This document shows, one piece after another, positions 25,959-35,052 of a stretch of DNA of 64,000 nucleotides (the stretch's first letter is position 1; each line of letters starts with the position of its first letter). The position numbers and the translations under genes are program-made. Below the pieces are notes generated by a model. That model made no database searches and was not told the DNA's origin. It saw only the letters and a program-made list of their open reading frames with translations. Origin of the DNA: an uncultured Erysipelotrichaceae bacterium (lineage in GTDB: Bacteria; Bacillota_I; Bacilli_A; RFN20; CAG-826); NCBI GenBank assembly GCA_902802905.1, contig CADCNT010000006.1, forward strand, positions 1 through 64,000. Direction: 5' to 3'.

Positions 25959-27542
25959 TTATTTTCCTAACGCGTTATTTATTTCTTCTAAGACTTCTGG
26001 CCATGGATAACCGAATTTATCCTTATATTTGCTAATTGTGTCAACTTCTGGATCGCTCCACATATATTTCATTGCGTTCTTTAAAGCGGCTTTTCTCATA
26101 CCACCAGAAAGTTTTGATTTCCATTTTGTGGTGAGCCACATAACTTCAGTTCTTTCTTTAAGAACTTTAAGTTCGCCATTATCATAGGCTTCATGCATTT
26201 CTTTTTCCCAATTCTCGAGGTACTTAACGGTTGGTTTATGAGTTAATGGGTCATAACTTAATGTGTCATAGCCTAATGTTGCTAAATATCTAAGGTATTT
26301 GCCACCGTTATCTTTTCTAGCGTATTCGCCATCTAATTCTTTCGGCCAATAATCTTCATCGATAACGACTTTTCCGTCGACCATGTTGTAGTCATATCCT
26401 TCAAAGCCATAAATAGCGAATCTTGTACCTTCTTCTGATAATAGATAATCAAGAATATCTAAAATCTTTTCTAGCTTTTTATTACTAATACGATTATCAA
26501 ATAAGGTCATAGAGAACCAGTTGTCGGTTCCTTCTAGAACGTATTTGCCGTCTTCGCCTCTAATCTTCATAATCGCGACTGCGTCATCGATATTGAAGTT
26601 AGGAGTATCTGTATTAGAAGTAATTAGTTGTCTTCTAAGATCATTAAAGTTGGTGTATGAGAGGTTTTCGTAGAAAACGCCAATTCTATTACCATAATAA
26701 AGCTTGTTTAACTCACCATCAGCGGCTTCGTTTTGTGCTTCATAGTAGTAACCTTGTTGTTTGAATCTCTTAGCTTCATTTAAACCTTTGATATATTCGT
26801 TGGTTGTATAATTACAAACGTATTTATTAGTGGCTTCATCATAAGCAAAGCAGTGTGGTACTTGCTTATAGAAGTTTGTAATACTTGGAGCACCCCACTC
26901 AACATCGCCTAATGCATAGGTGTCAGATGGTAAATTCTTTTTGAATGCTTTTAATAAGGCTTCAAATTGTGTCCAGGTGTATTCATCATTCTCTTGGTAA
27001 ACACCATATTTCTTTGCCCAGTCTCTTCTATAGATATAAGTAAATGGAGAGAATGTGCAACTATAATCAGAAGTGTTTTTAGCAACAGGAATTCCATATA
27101 GCTTACCATTAAGCTTTAAAGCATCGATATTAGAAGTATTTTCAAGCATGGCATTTAAATTTGGCCATCTGCTTAAATCTTCAGGAAGTGGTTTTAAAAT
27201 TCCGTCTTCAGCCCAGAATTTATATGATGAACCAAAGTTATAGCTATCGATGTTCGCATGGAAAACGTCAGATAAGTTTCTACTATTAACTTCGCCAGAA
27301 ACTTTTTGTTCCCATGTATCCCATGGATATGAATATAATGTGAATTTGACTCCAAAATCATTCTGGATTTGTTCTAGATAACTATCTCCACCTTCATAAT
27401 CTCCAAAATAAAGATTACTAACTGAGATTTTTAATCTATTGTACCTATCATACTCATCGCTTTTGGTTTTTGCTCCACAGCCGTTGAGAGATAAGCTAGC
27501 AATAGCTCCTGCCGTTAATAATAAGAAATATTTGGTGCGCAT
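25959..27542 (-). CDS. Sugar ABC transporter substrate-binding lipoprotein
   Basis: A 527-residue extracellular binding protein (lipobox LNGC, Cys22) of the long LplA/YtcQ-like group, which works with LplB/LplC-type permeases and takes up oligosaccharides. The mature part starts with a typical strand (RLKISVSNLYFG) and keeps the aromatic-rich C-lobe. It is directly followed upstream by the two permease genes (12-nt gap), forming the order permease, permease, binding protein, hydrolase, CBM protein. Presumed ligand: mannan-derived oligosaccharide (inference from context). Confidence 0.88.
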   Translation of the reverse strand: MRTKYFLLLTAGAIASLSLNGCGAKTKSDEYDRYNRLKISVSNLYFGDYEGGDSYLEQIQNDFGVKFTLYSYPWDTWEQKVSGEVNSRNLSDVFHANIDSYNFGSSYKFWAEDGILKPLPEDLSRWPNLNAMLENTSNIDALKLNGKLYGIPVAKNTSDYSCTFSPFTYIYRRDWAKKYGVYQENDEYTWTQFEALLKAFKKNLPSDTYALGDVEWGAPSITNFYKQVPHCFAYDEATNKYVCNYTTNEYIKGLNEAKRFKQQGYYYEAQNEAADGELNKLYYGNRIGVFYENLSYTNFNDLRRQLITSNTDTPNFNIDDAVAIMKIRGEDGKYVLEGTDNWFSMTLFDNRISNKKLEKILDILDYLLSEEGTRFAIYGFEGYDYNMVDGKVVIDEDYWPKELDGEYARKDNGGKYLRYLATLGYDTLSYDPLTHKPTVKYLENWEKEMHEAYDNGELKVLKERTEVMWLTTKWKSKLSGGMRKAALKNAMKYMWSDPEVDTISKYKDKFGYPWPEVLEEINNALGK

Positions 27543-27554
27543 AAGTTGTACCTC

Positions 27555-28463
27555 CTAACCTTTAATCGCCCCAACAACGATACCTTTAACGAAGAATCGT
27601 TGTAAAAATGGATAAAATAACATCATTGGAATAATGGTGAAGAAGATTGCCGCCATCTTGATACTTTCGGTGGTAATCTTACGTGCGTTCGGATTTGGAA
27701 TCGAACTATTTGGTGTATAAACAACGTCTTGTAAGACTTGTTGTAACGTTTTTAAGTTTTGAGATTTGTTGAATAACATACCGTTATACCAAGAGTTCCA
27801 GTTACCAACAGCGAAGAACAAGCCAACTGTGGCGAGCATTGGAAGCGAAAGTGGAAGGAAAATCTTCACAAAGATTTGGATGTCGTTTGCGCCATCGATC
27901 TTCGCACTTTCTTCTAACTCTTTTGGTAACGATGCGAAATAGTTTCTCATCAAAAGCATGTTAAATGTATCAATCGCGCCTGGAATAATCATGACCCAGA
28001 TAGTGTCTGGCATACCTAAGGCAACGATAAGTTCATAGTATGGGATTAAGCCACCACCAAAGAACATGGTGACTAAAATCATATTCATCACAAAGTTCTT
28101 ACCAACCCAGTTCTTACGGCTTAAAGCGTAACCAGTAATAACGGTGAAGAACATTTGATATAAGGTACCTCCAAATAAGAGGATTAATGTAATTTTAAGT
28201 CCACCCCAAATTTGAGGTTCTTTAAAGACTGTTTCATACGCTTCAAATGAGACTTTAGGTGTCCATAAAAGCGTTGGATTGTTCACATAAATCTCTTGAG
28301 GAGTAACAGAAACGACAAACAAATAATAGAATGGGAAAATGATTGAGAACGCAAATACCAAGAGAATAATGAAAATGACAACGTCAAATGCACCAAAACG
28401 GTTTGATGGTCCTGGTTTTTCTCTTCTTGCTAGTGGGAGTTTTTCGAGTTTAATCTTTGCCAT
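27555..28463 (-). CDS. Sugar ABC transporter permease, LplC/YtcP type
   Basis: A 302-residue inner permease with six transmembrane helices. The cytoplasmic EAA loop reads EESAKIDGANDIQIFVKIFL, the contact site for the ATPase. The N-terminal cytoplasmic segment ends in GAFDVVIFIILL and the C-terminus in RFFVKGIVVGAIKG, both usual for the LplC/YtcP group. It overlaps the preceding permease gene by 1 nt. Confidence 0.92.
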   Translation of the reverse strand: MAKIKLEKLPLARREKPGPSNRFGAFDVVIFIILLVFAFSIIFPFYYLFVVSVTPQEIYVNNPTLLWTPKVSFEAYETVFKEPQIWGGLKITLILLFGGTLYQMFFTVITGYALSRKNWVGKNFVMNMILVTMFFGGGLIPYYELIVALGMPDTIWVMIIPGAIDTFNMLLMRNYFASLPKELEESAKIDGANDIQIFVKIFLPLSLPMLATVGLFFAVGNWNSWYNGMLFNKSQNLKTLQQVLQDVVYTPNSSIPNPNARKITTESIKMAAIFFTIIPMMLFYPFLQRFFVKGIVVGAIKG

Positions 28464-29431
28464 TAGATGATACCTCTTTCACCACATAATTTTGCGATTC
28501 TATCGGTAACGATAACTAAAGCGAATCCAATAAGTGATTTGAATAAACCGATTGCAGCGGATTCACCTTTAGATAAGCCATCAAATTGACCTAAAGTTCC
28601 TTGATAAATCAAGGTATCGATAATTTCTACAGAGTCAACGACTAGGAAGTTATTGAATCTACTAGTCATGTTATAGATCTGTTCAAAGCCAGCGGATAAG
28701 ACTCCACCAACGGACATGATAAGAAGTAAGACTGCTGTAGCTTTGATACCTGGGAGTGTAACGTGCCAAATCTTTTGTAAACGTGTTGCTCCATCGATAT
28801 TAGCGGCTTCGTATAAGTCGGTTGAAATACCTGCCATAGTGGCGATATAAATAATGGAACTCCAACCAGCTTCTTTCCATACGTCAGCAGAGAATATCAG
28901 TGATAGGAACCATTTTCCGTTGCCATAGAACCTAAGTCCTTGTCCAGTTGCCTGTTCTATCAATTTACTGATACCGCTTGTTTGACCAAACATCATTAAG
29001 AATAATGAGGCAACAACAACCCACGATAAGAAGTGTGGGAAGGTAACAGTAATTTGGACGAACTTCTTAAAGAATCTCATTCTGAGCTCGTTAATAAGAA
29101 GAGCAACTAAAACAGCAGATACGAAGGAAATAACAATCTTAACTGAACCGATAATAATCGTGTTTTTAAATGCTGGCCAGAAGTTTGGATACTTGAAAAT
29201 GAAGTCAAAGTTTTCCCAGCCAATCCATCTATTAGAAATAGATCCGATAATACCTTGAGTTGGGGAATACTCAGTAAACGCGATGAGAATGCCATACATT
29301 GGAATATAGTTAAAAACTGCATAGAAGATGACTGCAGGAATAATCATCATGATTAAAAATCTAGATGACGCTAGTCGTCTTTTAAATCCGTATGTAAAGC
29401 TTTTCTTTTGTTTAATTAATACTTTTTCCAT
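28463..29431 (-). CDS. Sugar ABC transporter permease, LplB/YteP type
   Basis: A 322-residue permease with six transmembrane helices and the EAA loop YEAANIDGATRLQKIWHVTL. It pairs with the following LplC-type subunit. The start lies 7 nt after the second GH130 gene, so import and phosphorolysis genes are co-transcribed. Confidence 0.92.
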   Translation of the reverse strand: MEKVLIKQKKSFTYGFKRRLASSRFLIMMIIPAVIFYAVFNYIPMYGILIAFTEYSPTQGIIGSISNRWIGWENFDFIFKYPNFWPAFKNTIIIGSVKIVISFVSAVLVALLINELRMRFFKKFVQITVTFPHFLSWVVVASLFLMMFGQTSGISKLIEQATGQGLRFYGNGKWFLSLIFSADVWKEAGWSSIIYIATMAGISTDLYEAANIDGATRLQKIWHVTLPGIKATAVLLLIMSVGGVLSAGFEQIYNMTSRFNNFLVVDSVEIIDTLIYQGTLGQFDGLSKGESAAIGLFKSLIGFALVIVTDRIAKLCGERGII

Positions 29432-29438
29432 AGCTTAA

Positions 29439-30425
29439 TTAACGGGCATTATCCTTTATATATTTCACGACACGATCAACAGTGGTGAACGCTAAACAGG
29501 TATATGTATCAGCAGAGCCGTAATATAGAGCAATTCTTCCAGTTTTCTCATCCACTAAAGCGGAAGTTGGGAAGATAACATTTGGTACGAAACCAACTGT
29601 TTCATATTCTGCTTCTGGAGTCATTAAGAAGTTCTTACATCTGTATAAGACTTTGGATGGATTATCCTTATCTAAGATAATGGCGCCGATAGAGTAGACA
29701 TAACCATTACATGTACGATTAACGCCGTGGGTGAATACTAGCCAGCCATCATCGAGTTCGATTGGGACTGGTCCTGCTCCTACTTTAAGAGCGCACCACC
29801 ATTCATAGCCTCTTTGCATAACTAATCTATGCTTGCCCCAATAAGTTAAGTCTTTACTTTCAGAGATGAAGATATCACCAAAAGCAGTGTGGCCACTGTC
29901 AGATGGTCTAGATAACATCATGTATGAATCATTAATCTTTCTTGGGAAGAGCACACCGTTACGATTGTATGGAAGGAATGGTGTATCAAATTTAACAAAT
30001 TTCTTGAAGTCGTATGTTTTAGCAATAGCAATAGTAGGTCCAGCAAAATCATCGCACCAAACGATGAAGAAATAATCTTCAAATGGAATGACGCGTGGAT
30101 CGTATTGATAATTTGTATCAGGGACTTTTTCTCCCTTTTCATTCACAAAATGGATTTGTTCTTTTTCAAATTCGAAGTGGATGCCGTCTTTTGAATGGCC
30201 AACATATAAATGTGGAATATCATCAACGTTATCGCCACGGAACACGCCTATAAATTCACCATTAAAAGGAACGGGTGCGCTATTAAAAACGCGCGAAACG
30301 CCTTCTACTGGTCTTCTTTTGATGATTGGGTTTTGAGAATATCTCCAAATTGGTTGTTCATAACCTTTTGGACATTCTTCCCATGGCATGTTTTGCATTT
30401 TGTTGCCTTTTACTACTTTGCTCAT
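29439..30425 (-). CDS. GH130 glycoside phosphorylase (second copy)
   Basis: A 328-residue cytoplasmic enzyme of family GH130, closest in layout to beta-1,4-manno-oligosaccharide phosphorylases. Visible family blocks are the opening NPI...VFNSAPVPFNGEF, YDPRVI with the presumed acid Asp, NRNGVLFP, KVGAGPVPIELDDGW and the C-terminal LYYGSADTYTCLA. It releases mannose-1-phosphate from the non-reducing end. The first ATG has only a weak site; an in-frame ATG nine codons on (AAAAGG at 7 nt) is an alternative start. It follows the LacI gene by 5 nt. Confidence 0.9.
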   Translation of the reverse strand: MSKVVKGNKMQNMPWEECPKGYEQPIWRYSQNPIIKRRPVEGVSRVFNSAPVPFNGEFIGVFRGDNVDDIPHLYVGHSKDGIHFEFEKEQIHFVNEKGEKVPDTNYQYDPRVIPFEDYFFIVWCDDFAGPTIAIAKTYDFKKFVKFDTPFLPYNRNGVLFPRKINDSYMMLSRPSDSGHTAFGDIFISESKDLTYWGKHRLVMQRGYEWWCALKVGAGPVPIELDDGWLVFTHGVNRTCNGYVYSIGAIILDKDNPSKVLYRCKNFLMTPEAEYETVGFVPNVIFPTSALVDEKTGRIALYYGSADTYTCLAFTTVDRVVKYIKDNAR

Positions 30426-30430
30426 AACAC

Positions 30431-31447
30431 TTACTTCAACTTTCTAATTGATTCTCTTTCTATGAAATCACATCTAATTGTGAATTCTGAATATTGTGGT
30501 TTGCCTTCTTGACGGAGACGATTGATGTAGTAACCAATTTCATCGCCGATTTGTTCTCTAGGAACATTGAAGGTGGATAGTGGTGGGAAGGCATATTTTC
30601 CAGAGCTGATATTATCAAATCCGATAACTGAATAATCTGCTGGAACGCTCTTACCCATGCTTTGAATAATTTTATAGACGTTAAGGGCGACGATGTCGTT
30701 TGCGCATACGATCGCGGTAACATCTTTATGCTTCTTTAAGAAGTCGATTAACATCTTGTTATCACTATATTGGAGATTACTGTTATCAAAGATAACAGAA
30801 TAACCACGAACATTATTCATAATGTTTTTAGTAATGCAGGCTAAGAAGCCTTCATGTCTTTCTCTAAATGAGAATGAGTGCATATCACTTCCATAGAAGA
30901 CGATTTCTTTATGTCCGTAATCAATTAATTTTTGTGTTACTTCAAATATTGATGTGTAGTTGGAATATTTGATTTGTGTGACGCCTGTGAAGTGCATATA
31001 TTTAGGATCGACTTCAACGATTGGTTTACCAAACTTCTTTAATTCCTTGAAGATAACGTCTGGATTCTTATGGAGAACCACAAATCCGAGGCATGGATTG
31101 TCTTTTAAAGCTTTAACTGCAGCCATATCGATGTCTTCAGAATCAAAGACAAAGTATTCCATTTTGATGGACGCTCTATTGAGTGTTGCGTACATATTCT
31201 TTAAGATTGGTTGCCAGAAATCTTCTTTAAGAAGAATGGTTTGAGAAACGATAACAACAACAGAACTAGTTTTGCTCTTTTTTACTCTGAGTTTATTGAA
31301 GTCATAACCGAGTTCAACAGCTTTCTGCATGATTTCGTTACGTTTTTCATCACCAACGTTATATTTACCGGCTAAAGCGCGAGACACTAAACCTTTGGTG
31401 ACTCCACATTCTCTAGCAATATCTTCTAGTCTTACTCTTTTTGCCAT
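30431..31447 (-). CDS. LacI-family transcriptional regulator
   Basis: A 338-residue repressor with an N-terminal helix-turn-helix (RLEDIARECGVTKGLVSRAL, then the hinge-helix region) and a periplasmic-binding-like sensor domain (VVVIVSQ..., VVLHKNPD, AIVCANDIVALNV, VIGFDNISSG). The ATG at 31447 is preferred because AAGGAG lies 7 nt before it; the ATG at 31471 would overlap the preceding gene. Encoded between the secreted CBM-like lipoprotein and the second GH130, so it most likely responds to a mannoside and controls this region. Candidate operators are at 15452 and 33624. Confidence 0.93.
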   Translation of the reverse strand: MAKRVRLEDIARECGVTKGLVSRALAGKYNVGDEKRNEIMQKAVELGYDFNKLRVKKSKTSSVVVIVSQTILLKEDFWQPILKNMYATLNRASIKMEYFVFDSEDIDMAAVKALKDNPCLGFVVLHKNPDVIFKELKKFGKPIVEVDPKYMHFTGVTQIKYSNYTSIFEVTQKLIDYGHKEIVFYGSDMHSFSFRERHEGFLACITKNIMNNVRGYSVIFDNSNLQYSDNKMLIDFLKKHKDVTAIVCANDIVALNVYKIIQSMGKSVPADYSVIGFDNISSGKYAFPPLSTFNVPREQIGDEIGYYINRLRQEGKPQYSEFTIRCDFIERESIRKLK

Positions 31448-31458
31448 ATTGCTACTCC

Positions 31459-33543
31459 TTATGCTGCCCATGGAGACATGGTGTTGTAGATGTAGATATC
31501 ATCAACAAGGATACATTGTGATTCATCACCTAAAGCTGCTTTGTTACCAAGTGTTAACATAGAAACACCGTAATATACTTTGTTGGAATCGAGTGTGTAT
31601 GTATATTCTTTCCATCCACTGTTCTTAGGAATGGTGAAGTCAACTTGTTTTCTAGCTGCGTCAATCGCGTGGTTAGATGGTCCAACAGGTTGCACAAAGT
31701 AGATGCCTAATCTTAAGGTCATATCAGCTTTCTCTCCACCTTTGACCCAGATGGAAAGTGTCTTACCTCTAATGCCTTTTAAGCTGGCATCGAATAAGCC
31801 CCATTGCATGAATCTGTTGGTAAGACCATCGTTAATTAAACTCAATGCTTTTGTACCTGTATGTGCGCTTGTTTCATCTAAAGACATATAGTTAGTATCT
31901 GAACTCATTAGTGACCAACCTTTGCCACCTAAAGGTGATGTTGCGCTTCCACCGACGTATTGATCACATAAGTAAGCGCCTCTTAAACCACTTCTTTCTT
32001 CAACAGGGTGATCTAAATCATATCCAACACCTGTTTCAGAATAGGATTCATAGTCATCTAAACATTTAACTGTTTCAGCGGTTACGCCTGCTAAATATTG
32101 GCCAAATGAACCAGTAGCAGAAATAAGATTTAAGGTATAGCCTCCATCTGGAGAATCGAATTTAGCAACAAAGTCCATACCAGATGTTGCACAAGTTAAA
32201 GTTAATACTTCATCTGCGATTTCGTATGTACAATCGAAATCTAATGGGAATGGTGAAGACATTCTCATTGTAGCGTGAGTTTCATCAGAGAATGTTAAGC
32301 CACCCTTACACATACTTCCTTTAAATGCGTAATATGGTTGAGCTGTTAATGTAGGAATGATTTCTTTAATGTCTGTAGCTTCTAAATCGCTATTTAATAA
32401 TTGAACATCATCAAAATAAGCGTGAGCGGCAGATCCGCCTTGAGCGTATGCTGCTTTAATTCTGAATTGGAAGACATCAAAGAATGGGAACATATCTGAG
32501 ATGCTACTAACTTTGACACCAGCAGCATTTATTAAAGTCGCGACTTCAGAGAATTTATAGTCTGAACCAGCATAGTTGATACGCCAGTTAGAATCGTTCA
32601 TCGAAACACGATATTTATGGAATAAAGTTGGCATTGTTGAAATTTCGTATTTCATATAGACGCCGTTTAAGTCGATACCATTAACTATCATTGTGTGTGT
32701 GATTTGGAATGATAAAGTAACAGCGACCGAATCAGATGCCATTGCAGTAAAGTCAAATTCGTTATAAGAACCATCTAATTTAATTTGTTTTTCGAACATG
32801 TAATAGTTGCCGTGATACCAAGTGTGGAAATCAACGCCATTTTCTGTGACATATTCTTCATGGTCGTAATCAAGTGTTAAATAAGAAGCAGCAACTTCCC
32901 ATCCACTTGTATATTTTGTTTTTCGATAATATTCGTTTAATGTTGCATCATCTACTTCTGTGCCGTCTTCAATGATGTATGGAGTGGCAACACCGAGGGT
33001 TGCGATAATACATCTGGATTGGATGTGACAGAAGTAAACATGTCCGTTTTCTCTAAATCCGTTTATTGTGCGGAAATAATAGACTGCGGATTTTTCGACA
33101 GGGAGAAAATTGTCAGTAATTGGAGTATAGCTGACGCCATCGCAACTAGTTTCTAATCCGAAATAATCGCTTCCTGGCCAAGAAATTTTTGTACCATCAA
33201 ATTGAAGATTACCAAGTCTTGTCACACGAGTTTCATAGCTGTAAGTTGCAGCCTCACTTTTGTTTCCGTCTTTATCAACAGCGACGACGGAAACTTCATA
33301 ATCTCCGTATTCTGTTGAAAACAGATATCCTGGAATATCAACGGAAGTGGTTTCTTCATCCACTGTGATTTCGTAAGATCTAGCTCCATCAATATCCTCC
33401 CAAATAAGACCATCATTGGAATCATTAAGAGTTAAAACTGGAGTGTCGATTGTAGCTGGTTCTGGTTTTGTGCCAGGGTTAGATCCACAGCCAACTAAAA
33501 ATAAAATGCAGGCAGCAGATAACCAAAGTTTATGGTGTGACAT
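31459..33543 (-). CDS. Secreted beta-sandwich (CBM-like) lipoprotein
   Basis: A 694-residue lipoprotein (lipobox LVGC, Cys19). Two fibronectin-III-like domains occupy about residues 27-185 (LIWEDIDGARSYEITVDEE; KISWPGSDYFGL), followed by a jelly roll, a short beta domain and a C-terminal jelly roll that begins DYESYSETGVGY. The C-terminal part matches a domain in the 12800-15352 protein by eye. No hydrolase residues recognised; glycan capture is the likely function. A TAGGAG site lies 9 nt before the ATG; TTCAAT-N16-TATATT and the operator dyad lie just upstream. Confidence 0.8.
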   Translation of the reverse strand: MSHHKLWLSAACILFLVGCGSNPGTKPEPATIDTPVLTLNDSNDGLIWEDIDGARSYEITVDEETTSVDIPGYLFSTEYGDYEVSVVAVDKDGNKSEAATYSYETRVTRLGNLQFDGTKISWPGSDYFGLETSCDGVSYTPITDNFLPVEKSAVYYFRTINGFRENGHVYFCHIQSRCIIATLGVATPYIIEDGTEVDDATLNEYYRKTKYTSGWEVAASYLTLDYDHEEYVTENGVDFHTWYHGNYYMFEKQIKLDGSYNEFDFTAMASDSVAVTLSFQITHTMIVNGIDLNGVYMKYEISTMPTLFHKYRVSMNDSNWRINYAGSDYKFSEVATLINAAGVKVSSISDMFPFFDVFQFRIKAAYAQGGSAAHAYFDDVQLLNSDLEATDIKEIIPTLTAQPYYAFKGSMCKGGLTFSDETHATMRMSSPFPLDFDCTYEIADEVLTLTCATSGMDFVAKFDSPDGGYTLNLISATGSFGQYLAGVTAETVKCLDDYESYSETGVGYDLDHPVEERSGLRGAYLCDQYVGGSATSPLGGKGWSLMSSDTNYMSLDETSAHTGTKALSLINDGLTNRFMQWGLFDASLKGIRGKTLSIWVKGGEKADMTLRLGIYFVQPVGPSNHAIDAARKQVDFTIPKNSGWKEYTYTLDSNKVYYGVSMLTLGNKAALGDESQCILVDDIYIYNTMSPWAA

Positions 33544-33623
33544 AGTGTTTTCTCCTACCTACATTTTCTCACACATGCGAGTAATGGACTAATATATTTT
33601 TTAGTTAACTTTATTGAATTACG

Positions 33624-33645
33624 GTAAACAAATGCAAAAGTTTAT
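33624..33645. promoter_or_regulatory. Candidate LacI-family operator with extra half-sites
   Basis: GTAAAC-N10-GTTTAT, the same geometry as 15452-15473, placed just upstream of the -35 of the CBM-like lipoprotein gene. Three further GTTTAC half-sites follow at 33651, 33663 and 33671, the last two overlapping the end of the esterase gene. Confidence 0.5.
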
Positions 33646-33664
33646 GCATAGTTTACTAAAATGT

Positions 33665-34288
33665 TTACATGTTTACTAACCATGACAAGTTGTCATAATT
33701 ATTGTAAGTTTTAGTCCAACAATCATGGTCACATTCTGGATAAATTGTTAAGACTGCATCAGCATTTGTATCTAACAAACGCGCATACATTCTTCTGGCT
33801 TCTTCAGGGTAAACACAGTTGTCTTTCTCCCCATGGAAAATACGGAATTTTATGTCTTTGATACGACCTGAGTTCCAATACATCCCACCTCCACAACAGA
33901 CAAGAGCTTTACTAAACAATTCTGGTAAACACATGAGAACTTGATAAAGAGTATACGCTCCCATGGAGATACCAGAGCCTGTAAATCTAGTTTTGTCAGT
34001 AAATGGTTGATTATAGATATGTTTGACTAATTCGAGTAGTGGGTTGAAGATGTCAAACCATGTATCAGTATGACACTGTGGGATGACAAAAAATGCATCT
34101 TTAAGTGGTGAGTCTTCTCTACCTAAAATGTCGAGAATAACAGAGCCTTTGAATTCTTTAAAATCAGTGCCTCTTCCGCCTGCTCCATGGAAATGGAAAA
34201 CTACAGGATATTGTTTTCCTTCAACATAGTTGACTGGATAAAATAATAAATATCTTATTCCTTTAAATGTTTTCTTATCAATTCTCAT
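33665..34288 (-). CDS. Alpha/beta-hydrolase, likely carbohydrate esterase
   Basis: A 207-residue alpha/beta-hydrolase without signal peptide. Visible elements are the oxyanion-hole loop HFHGAGGRG (32-40), nucleophile Ser108 in GSGISMG, acid Asp156 in FHGEKDNCVY and His188 in ECDHDCW. This small form resembles the dienelactone-hydrolase, PHB-depolymerase and feruloyl/acetyl-esterase groups. It overlaps the DUF4886 gene by 11 nt, so the two are translated together. A role in intracellular de-esterification of imported oligosaccharides is inference. Confidence 0.82.
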   Translation of the reverse strand: MRIDKKTFKGIRYLLFYPVNYVEGKQYPVVFHFHGAGGRGTDFKEFKGSVILDILGREDSPLKDAFFVIPQCHTDTWFDIFNPLLELVKHIYNQPFTDKTRFTGSGISMGAYTLYQVLMCLPELFSKALVCCGGGMYWNSGRIKDIKFRIFHGEKDNCVYPEEARRMYARLLDTNADAVLTIYPECDHDCWTKTYNNYDNLSWLVNM

Positions 34289-35051
34289 ATAAGTTGTATC
34301 CTTTATTATTTTCTAATGCCTTTTTAGCAATCTTAACTAACTCTGGGATTTCTTCAACTTTTGTTCCAGGAGTAACATCATCATATGTAAACCCTCTAGG
34401 AACAAAACCATCAAGGTTGAAATCAGTTTTTCCGGTAAAGAACATCACCCAAAGAATTCCTGTTAGTAATCTGCCTCTTTCATTGAGGTGATATCCATCA
34501 CGATTTAAATCATCTCCGTATACTTCTCTAGCAAGTCTAATAGCTTCGCCTGAAGGGATGATATATTTAATGCCGCTTCTTTCACTAACTTGGATATAAG
34601 CATCTTTAATGTCTTGATCCATCCAATCTTGATTTAAGGGATCTCTGCCGTATTTATCGTGTGAAAAGTCTTTTGCGTAACTCCAAGTTTTATGAAGAAC
34701 ATGTGTACCTTGATAATCTTTTTTAATAGCTTCTGTTAATAGATTTAATTCAGGGAAAAAAGTAGAGGCGTCCCCTGAATCTCCGCTTCTTTGTTGAAAG
34801 GTGATGTAATCATATTTTGCATAGCCTAAGCCATCATATATATCGCACCACATAGTAGGTTCTTTACTTCCATTGATGTAGAACTCATATTCTTTATCTT
34901 TGGTGAGTATATTTTTCCAGTGTCTATTAATTGGACAACCAGGAATATATAAAACATGGATATCAATATCTTTTTTGATGAATTCGGCGATTTGATGAAC
35001 GTATGTTGAAGCATCAACCGCAAAAGAATTACCTACACAAAGTATTTTCAT
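34278..35051 (-). CDS. DUF4886-type SGNH hydrolase
   Basis: A 257-residue cytoplasmic SGNH-fold protein of the DUF4886 type. Blocks: nucleophile GNSFAVDA near the N-terminus (Ser9), the central QQRSGDSG, and the C-terminal RDGYHLNERG with the Asp and His of the triad. Related proteins are found in polysaccharide utilisation loci and are suspected esterases. It begins 1 nt after the phosphohexomutase stop codon and overlaps the next esterase, so it is part of the mutase operon. Confidence 0.8.
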   Translation of the reverse strand: MKILCVGNSFAVDASTYVHQIAEFIKKDIDIHVLYIPGCPINRHWKNILTKDKEYEFYINGSKEPTMWCDIYDGLGYAKYDYITFQQRSGDSGDASTFFPELNLLTEAIKKDYQGTHVLHKTWSYAKDFSHDKYGRDPLNQDWMDQDIKDAYIQVSERSGIKYIIPSGEAIRLAREVYGDDLNRDGYHLNERGRLLTGILWVMFFTGKTDFNLDGFVPRGFTYDDVTPGTKVEEIPELVKIAKKALENNKGYNLYEN

Positions 35052-35052
35052 T

